Source: Mycogone perniciosa (taxonomy: Eukaryota; Ascomycota; Sordariomycetes; Hypocreales; Hypocreaceae). Taken from it: a stretch of 12,367 bases of DNA. Within the stretch, counting starts at the first letter, position 1, and each line of letters starts with the position of its first letter. Below, one piece after another: positions 7,710 through 12,367 of the stretch. The notes beneath the pieces are model-generated. The model was not told the origin of the DNA, did no database searches, and saw only the letters and a program-made list of their open reading frames with translations. A program made the translations under genes and the position numbers. The stretch covers positions 1-12,367 of the forward strand of contig JAOALB010000357.1 in the NCBI GenBank assembly GCA_025331125.1, read 5' to 3'.

Positions 7710-8640
7710 TAAGTTTCCTAGGATTTATTAAAGGATCTTTAGATTATCATCTCTTAGTATAGTCTTTTTCCCTATACCCAGGACTATAAAAGTCTCTCTG
7801 CTGCTACTATATATAGAGATAAAAGGGGGGCAGTAATTATTATATTCTAGGTAGTGTTTAGGGGTATAAGGGCTGTAAAGTAAGTTTATTAAAACACCTC
7901 TACTCCCTATTAATAAACCTTTTATAATTTCGCGATTAAAAGGTATATTAGCTTTCTATAGCTGCAGAAAGGTTTAGTTAAGTATAGTTTATATATAGCC
8001 TTATATAGCCTTAAGCAGTTAGCGTATTAAATATTTATTAGGCAGACTTGTATTTTATATTTAGGGCTACTATAAAGGGAGTATTTAAAGTTCCTTTAAT
8101 ATACTCGCTAAAGGTAGAAATCCTAGCAGTTCTTGCACTGCAATAAAGGGGCAGTCTTTTATATTAGTTTTACTATATTGCTTAAGTTAAAAAAAGTAAA
8201 CTTTTTATTAACTAGTTTAAAAAATAAAAGTAAAACTATTTTCCTTTACTAATTTTAGTGCAGTTACTTTAAGAATTAAATATTAACTGGGTTTTAGCTA
8301 GTCTATATTTTCGCTTTTAGCTTAGCAGCTTTAAGGTAATCTACGTCTATATCGTTAAAAGACCTTAAAATCCTCTTTAAGCAGCCTGGAACTATATATA
8401 TAAACTATTATTAAGCTGCCTTAACCTTTATAGCGCTAAGGCAGGTATTAATCTTATTCTCTTTATTAAGAAGCTTCTATTTAGTCTTTTAGTTGGCTAT
8501 AGTTATGAATTATCCAGTCTTTATTAATAACGCCTAAAAGATAGCATTAAGTCTTTACTAGGTAATCCCCGCAATCAGTAAACAGATACAGTATACCTTA
8601 TATTTCTACGCAGCTAATCCTAAATGTAGCCTAACAAAGA
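7710..8640 (-). pseudogene. LINE ORF1 (Gag-like RNA-binding protein) with zinc knuckles
   Basis: ORF1 proteins coat the LINE RNA. The clearest part is a Cys-rich block on the minus strand from 8140 down to about 7973. It opens QCKNC with TGC codons at 8135-8137 and 8126-8128, followed by a stop, D, F and a Tyr that would be His, then further Cys or Tyr codons in C-x2-C pairs, ending YANCLRLYKAIYKLYLTKP. Fungal LINE ORF1s carry a C-x2-C-x3-H-x4-C knuckle followed by two more at this spacing. Several Cys and His codons have become Tyr by one transition. Upstream, a frame with LKRILRSFNDIDVDYLKAAKLKAK (about 8250-8400) fits the helical part before the knuckles. Downstream the frame stays fairly open to the endonuclease. 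The N-terminus is not resolved. Confidence 0.72.
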
Positions 8641-9731
8641 CTTATAGGTCCTCTCTAACACTAGCTAAAGAGATTCTGGTTTAATGCGTTCTGGTTATTA
8701 TTATAGTATATATCTAGGTAAAATGTAATGCATTGAAGGGGAGCCTAGCGCATAGTTTACTAGTATAAGAATCTTTAAAAGCGTTCAGCTATAATTTAAT
8801 TACTGTATTATTATTGCTAAGGAAGTTAACAATACCTTAAGTTATCTAGATAGCGATATTATATCTTCTGCCTATTAGGAATTAAAATATAGCATTATTG
8901 AATACTCTGTAGACTGCGTAAAGAACTGCTATTTAGTCTTTAAGGAAAGGCCTAGCTGTTAGCCTCAATACTTTTTAAGGCTTTAAAAGCATTAATTCCA
9001 GTATTTAATTGCATAAAAGAGATTAAAGGTAAGCTTAAAAGACTAGGTGCTAAGGAGCTGAAGTTACTGTTAGTGTTAGGCTTTAAGCTAAAGTATATTT
9101 TAATATATTAACCTTCCTTTAATAATAAGCTAGGCTTAATAGTAATAGTATTAATATAAAGATTTATTTTTACTTTAGCGAAAATAGTATTTCTTGCCTT
9201 TTATTATATCCTAAGTATATACTCCTTTAAGTTAAAGGGACTGCTATTTGCAGGCTTTAAAGCTATTGTAAGTAGAGGTTTAATACTGTTAATAGTTTAG
9301 TAGTATTGTATGCAAAAACATTAATATAAGGTGCCAAGACCTAGTATTATAGGAGGGAAGTGTTTACAATAGCTATTATACCTATTGTATTAAGTCTAGG
9401 GTAGACGGGGTAGCTGGTCCTAGCTTAATTGTTATTATTAAAGATAATAGAAATTTCTTAACTTACATTAAAGTTCCTCTAGAACTCGGTCCTAGTGTTA
9501 AGCCTAATTCTAGGTCTAGCCAGAATAGGAAAGTTACTTAAATACACTAAAATCCTTACTTTTTAGCCCTCTTTTTTAACAGCTTTAACTAGTATAGCTA
9601 CTTTAATTTCCCTAGACCTAATTAATAAAGGAAATGCAAGCTTTATAATATATATAATAAATGTATTAATATATATTAATATATAGGATATACTTTACTG
9701 CCTCTTTTAATGTACTCTTTTTAATACCTAT
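8641..9731 (+). pseudogene. Unresolved region, possible copia gag on the plus strand
   Basis: This kilobase is less AT-rich than its flanks and I recognise no domain. One plus-strand frame is fairly open in two stretches: 8669-8962 (97 codons, four internal TAA/TAG) and 9296-9541 (one TAG). The latter includes 62 uninterrupted codons at 9353-9538 with residues like RVDGVAGPSLIVIIKD and KVPLELGPSVKPNSRSS. The same frame continues past two TAAs as RKCKLYNIYNKC near 9625-9665. The stretch between (8963-9295) has many stops. A copia gag is expected directly before the protease at 9732, so gag is the simplest reading. The minus-strand LINE 5' end could also reach in here. The element boundary is not visible. 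Confidence 0.3.
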
Positions 9732-10160
9732 AATATTATTTATTTAGTAAATAGCAAGAATTACTTTATTCCTAGCTCTTTTATTTTAAGTATAGAAAAT
9801 AACTATATTAAAGTAAAAGGAATTAGGTATCCTATAGCTAGAAAAAGATACTGCCTATTAAAAAATACTTTTTATACTCTATACTAAAAGGCAGCGCGCT
9901 TAGTAAAGCTTATAAATATAGCTATAGTTAAAGCATTTTATATTAATATTATATTTTTATGAAACCTTCGGAAAGCAGGAATATAGCTTATAGGGTGCAA
10001 TAATATACTTTGCATTAATATAGTGAATTTAAATACTATTATAAAAAAGGTAAAGTATAGGTATAATCTTTTATTTCTTTAATATAAACCCTTATTGCTT
10101 TATATTGCCTTTATCTTTAAATACACTATCCTAAATATTATAACTGCTTTATTCCTTTTT
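9732..10160 (+). pseudogene. Copia aspartic protease region
   Basis: The frame reads NIIYLVNSKNYFIPSSF with the active-site triad codons at 9750-9758 giving N-S-K. The family has L-V/I-D-S-G, so Asp to Asn and Gly to Lys both follow G to A. Next come NYIKVKGIRYPIARKRYCLL and residues like FYTLY and INIAIVKAFYINI. These correspond to the G-x-G strand, the block before the conserved D-V-L-Y-x-P strand and the N-L-L/V-S stretch of copia proteases. LRKAGI near 9970 matches the L-x-x-x-G-I turn. Identification depends on the frame being continuous with the pre-integrase block downstream. Inactive. Confidence 0.7.
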
Positions 10161-10189
10161 TTTAACGCAGACTACTATATTTATATAAT

Positions 10190-10700
10190 ATTAAAAAAAA
10201 GAAGACTAATATATAACCTATTAATACTATATAATAATTTAAAGCAGCTTTAATACCTATAATTAAGACATTTAAGTCTAGAAGCGCTTAAAGTACTAGT
10301 AAAGAATACAAGGAATATATATATTAAAGGAACTATGCAAATAAAGTATAAAGCCTATACTTTTATATATATAAAACAGGTTATCTTTTATAGAATATTT
10401 AAAAGATAAGCACTAAGACTATTCTTTAAAGTATACTAGGATCTTTAAAACTATCTTTATAGTTATAATAAAGATAACTAGCTTTTAATACTTAAAAAAG
10501 AATATACTTTATAATTATATATATACCTTTTATTAAATAAAGAATAGAATACTGTTTATAATAGTCTTTTTAACCTTATAAATGTAGTAAAAACGCAATA
10601 TAATATCTTAGTGTATTTTTTAAATAAGATAATAAAAAAGCTGTAATTGCAGTTAAAGGCTTAATATGCTTTTAGATCTAGATAAATATAAAAGGAATTA
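10190..10700 (+). pseudogene. Copia GAG-pre-integrase and integrase core, first part
   Basis: The GAG-pre-integrase block W-H-x-R-x-G-H-x-S is seen as a stop, Y, L, a stop, then LRHLSLEALKVLVKN at about 10254-10300. Trp, His, Arg and Gly codons are altered by transitions and the His at 10269-10271 is kept. Downstream the Cys pairs of the zinc site are mostly lost (CAA, TAT codons near 10335-10360). The first integrase Asp survives at 10440-10442 right after a TAG in the W-D-L-x motif, followed by YLYSYNKDN, a stop, LLILKKEYT, matching the copia core strand. TQYNILVYF near 10590-10620 approaches the second Asp, which I could not place with confidence. A frame change occurs at 10640-10690. Confidence 0.85.
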
Positions 10701-11200
10701 TCCTAAAGCTTGCCCCTTTTTATATATATAAGCCAAATAGCGCTTTAAAGTATATAGATCAGGAAATTATAAATAAATTAATAAAGATACTTAAAGCTAA
10801 AAGCCTTTTAATTAATTTATTGCTTAAAAGTATAAAAGCTATAGTATATATTATTAATATAAGTTCTATATATAGCCTTAAAATAATATTACCTATTAAA
10901 AAATTAAAGTAATAGTTTTGTAATTTTATACTTTTTTTAATAAAAGAGCTATCTGTAGACCTATAGCTAAATTAAGGCGGGCTTTATATATATAGCTGCT
11001 GCGCCTATATATTTAATAGAGACTATACAGCTGGCTAAAATAAAAGAAAATTTAAAATAAAGCTTAAAGGCTTAGTTAAATATTTTATTAAATATACTAT
11101 AAACAATATATAGTATATATTTAATTACCCTATTTAATAAAAGTAATTATTATAAAGAATATATAGTTTAATAAAACTAGCTTTTTTAAGAATAAAGAAA
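10690..11200 (+). pseudogene. Copia integrase, second part, catalytic Glu changed to Lys
   Basis: After the frame shift the sequence reads IKGIILKLAPFYIYKPNSALKYIDQEI. This matches the copia block A-P-x-x-x-x-x-P-N-G-x-A-E-R with the catalytic Glu changed to Lys at 10748-10750 and Gly to Ser just before. INLLLKSIKAIVYIINISSIYSL follows and fits the L-P-x-x-L-W-x-E-A-x-x-x-A-x-Y-x-x-N-x-x-P helix. A further shift leads to a stretch with LYSWLK, LPYLIKVIIIKNI, a stop and FNKTSFF (11158-11184), which matches the copia G-Y-x-x-x-x-Y-R-I-W-x-P-x-x-x-K-V-x-x-x-R-D-V-x-F-x-E region. Catalysis is impossible. Confidence 0.87.
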
Positions 11201-12030
11201 AAAGTATAGATAAACTATTTAGAGTTAAGTTAAATAAACTATTTAATAAAGTTAAAAAAGATAAGCTAAAATTTAAACTGTTTTTAATATATATTCCTGC
11301 AGTAAAGAATACCTTTATAAGTAATACAGAAAAAAAAAGTATACCTTTAAAAGTAAAAATTATATAAAGTATTAAAATTAACTTAATAAATACTTTAAAT
11401 AAACTATTAATATATTTAGAAAAACCTTTTAGTCTTTAAATACTAAAGGCTACTTTAAAACAGTGAATCTTTATAAATAAACCTAGCGCGCTAATAAAAA
11501 CCTTAAATAATACTTTTAAAAGCAATTTACCTCTCTTTAAAAAAAAAGTTAACAGAAAAATAGCTTTATATATTAAAGGTATACTACTTAATAAAAAAGG
11601 ATAAACTGCTATAGTTAAAGGTAGACTAGTATATAAAAGACTTACTTACTTTTATATTAAAAGAGTAGATTTTAAAGGAAAAGCTAGCTAGTAATTCTTT
11701 AAGCAGTAAAATAATAGCTAATATTTATAGGAGTATAAAACTTTAAGGGAAATAACCTATAAAAAAGGTTAATAAATATCTTTTAGTATATAAAGTTAAA
11801 ATATATACCTTAAATACTACTTTAAAGGATAATAAGCTAATATATACTTAATAATTATAAGACTGTTTAATGTAATGCTATATTAACTGCTATTTAATTA
11901 ATAAAAGCTAATAAATAATAAATTATAAAGTATAGTAATAGTATTTACTATTTTTAATGCAATAATAAACTAAAAAGCTTCCTTTAAAAAGAGTATTATT
12001 TTTAATGAATAAATTATTTACTAAAAGGAT
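11201..12030 (+). pseudogene. Copia pol linker between integrase and RT
   Basis: No domain is recognised, as is usual for this low-conservation spacer. The frame continuing from FNKTSFF is nearly free of stops for about 90 codons (one TAA at about 11366-11368), running Lys-, Leu- and Asn-rich through LIYIPAVKNTF near 11285-11315. Stops become frequent after about 11430. Another fairly open stretch lies at 11560-11700 (IKGILLNKKG, GRLVYKRLTYFYIKRVDFKGK). The latter might be coding remnant in a shifted frame. Confidence 0.5.
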
Positions 12031-12295
12031 TTAGCGAAACTATTAAAAGACTAGAAAAAGCTTATAAAATACCTATTTAAAGCTGAATTTAAATAAACTG
12101 TATATAATAAAATTAACTCTTTATATATAAAAAGAACTTAGCAAAAGATATTACACTTAAAGGCAAAGATAAAGCTATTACCTATATATTAAGTTTTTAT
12201 ATATATATGTAACTAAAATAGAAATCTAAAATACTATAAAGCTTAATTTATAGTCTAAAGGGATTTACAGGAATACTTTATAATAAAAGGTATAT
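12031..12295 (+). pseudogene. Copia reverse transcriptase, N-terminal part only
   Basis: The frame from 12031 reads LAKLLKD, a stop, KKLIKYLFKAEFK, a stop, TVYNKINSLYIKRT, a stop, then LLPIY, a stop and VFIY. This is the start of copia RT, whose family pattern is W-x-x-A-x-x-x-E-x-x-x-L-x-x-x-x-T-W, then L-P-x-x-W-V-F-x-x-K. After a one-base shift it continues NLKYYKA, a stop, FIV, a stop, RDLQEYFIIKG, matching K-Y-K-A-R-L-V-V-R-G-x-x-Q at 12229-12270. The palm with F/Y-x-D-D is not present because the fresh LTR begins at 12296. Trp codons account for most stops. Confidence 0.88.
12291..12295. other. Probable target-site duplication, left copy
   Basis: TATAT directly precedes the LTR start TGTCA. 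Ty3/gypsy integrases duplicate 5 bp, so a second TATAT is expected directly after the other end of the inserted element, outside the window. Short AT strings are common here, so this is only a prediction. Confidence 0.4.
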
Positions 12296-12367
12296 TGTCA
12301 CGACCCGACCAGGCCAAGGCCCGGGTCCGGAAGAATATCGGAACGACGGGCCAATAAGAACATGATC
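12296..12367 (+). repeat. Start of a young, GC-rich LTR (left end of a recent LTR element or solo LTR)
   Basis: At 12296 the sequence changes from AT-only to GC-rich, starting TGTCACGACCCGACC and containing GGCCCGGGTCCGG. TG is the canonical LTR start and TGTCA[C/T]GACCC is a common opening of fungal gypsy LTRs. None of these 72 bases shows RIP-type decay, so this insertion is younger than the copia copy it interrupts. The first 15 bases match the old gypsy LTR at 6189 apart from six RIP-direction changes; after that the two do not align by eye. Orientation (5' LTR of a plus-strand element, or an LTR read from its start) cannot be settled without the right-hand sequence. Confidence 0.7.

Larger units (their letters stand above)
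6589..8640 (-). mobile_element. Fungal LINE (non-LTR retrotransposon), RT-deleted, 3' end interrupted, RIP-degraded
   Basis: Reading the minus strand from high to low coordinates gives a zinc-knuckle ORF1 (about 8640-7710), an AP-type endonuclease (about 7700-7230) and an RNase H (about 7060-6600). That is the order of fungal Tad/I-like LINEs, but these carry a reverse transcriptase of several hundred codons between endonuclease and RNase H, and here only about 180 bases separate them. The RNase H frame runs on past its last catalytic motif into the gypsy LTR at 6588, so the 3' coding end, 3' UTR and tail are missing from this side. Stops at Trp and Gln positions and a Gly and Glu to Lys pattern show RIP. 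GC content is visibly higher than in the gypsy part. Confidence 0.85.
9732..12295 (+). mobile_element. Ty1/copia retrotransposon pol, RIP-degraded, cut by a later LTR insertion
   Basis: The order is protease, GAG-pre-integrase, integrase, then reverse transcriptase. Integrase before RT is diagnostic of Ty1/copia. The first half keeps one frame from 9732 to about 10680, the integrase C-terminal half uses a second frame, and the linker and RT a third and fourth, so several small indels exist. Stops are TAA or TAG at Trp, Gln and Arg sites. The RT is readable only to the block just after K-Y-K-A-x-L-V-V-x-G-D-L-Q and stops at 12295, where GC-rich LTR sequence begins. The RT remainder, copia RNase H and 3' LTR should lie beyond that newer insertion. 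The 5' LTR was not identified. Confidence 0.88.

Noticed and set aside
9353..9538. Possible host exon
   Set aside because: No start codon, splice signals or recognisable domain; it lies between two retroelements, and short open stretches arise where Trp and Gln codons are scarce.
12180..12215. TATA-repeat runs as microsatellite or origin
   Set aside because: Such TATATA runs occur throughout this composition and here lie inside the copia RT frame.
1..12295. Mitochondrial or AT-rich organism genome
   Set aside because: The AT richness alone would fit, but the readable domains are retrotransposon pol domains with family-specific Trp, Gln, Asp and Glu positions lost by transitions, and the sequence joins GC-rich DNA at 12296. 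A mitochondrial code would not explain TAA and TAG stops.
1..12367. tRNA, rRNA, CRISPR or bacterial defence system
   Set aside because: No cloverleaf with conserved tRNA loops, no rRNA motifs and no regularly spaced repeats were seen; the content is eukaryotic retroelements.

Overview
This window looks like a decayed transposon island from a filamentous ascomycete (Pezizomycotina). Almost all of it (1-12295) is extremely AT-rich and holds no intact gene. What can be read are the remains of three retroelements. Their frames are broken mainly by TAA and TAG codons where the families carry Trp, Gln or Arg, and their catalytic Asp and Glu codons have become Asn and Lys. This one-directional C:G to T:A decay is the signature of repeat-induced point mutation (RIP), a fungal defence against repeats. 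At 12296 the composition switches within one base to GC-rich, unmutated sequence.

Layout. (1) 1-6588, plus strand: a Ty3/gypsy chromodomain element (chromovirus) entered from inside its 5' half. In order it shows a long degenerate ORF upstream of the protease (about 1-2100), aspartic protease, reverse transcriptase with about 30 residues deleted, RNase H, integrase, a chromodomain, a small antisense coiled-coil-like ORF (5485-5778), a polypurine tract (6174-6182) and the 3' LTR (6189-6588). The 5' LTR is not in the window. (2) 6589-about 8640, minus strand: a fungal LINE with a zinc-knuckle ORF1, an AP-type endonuclease and an RNase H. The reverse transcriptase expected between the last two is absent, and the 3' part is cut off by the gypsy LTR. 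(3) about 8670-12295, plus strand: a Ty1/copia element with a possible gag, protease, GAG-pre-integrase, integrase and the first part of the reverse transcriptase. (4) 12296-12367: the first 72 bases of a fresh LTR (TGTCACGACC...) inserted into the copia reverse transcriptase.

History implied by the breaks: a LINE lost its RT segment, the gypsy element landed in the LINE's 3' coding part, all the copies were mutated by RIP, and a younger LTR element then inserted into the dead copia copy. The fresh LTR's first 15 bases equal the old gypsy LTR's first 15 if six positions in the old copy changed in the RIP direction, so the two are probably related families of different age.

I found no host gene, tRNA, rRNA, CRISPR array or intact ORF. 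I see no new molecular system. The notable points are the nested structure, the two separate RT deletions, the antisense ORF and the unusually long ORF upstream of the gypsy protease.
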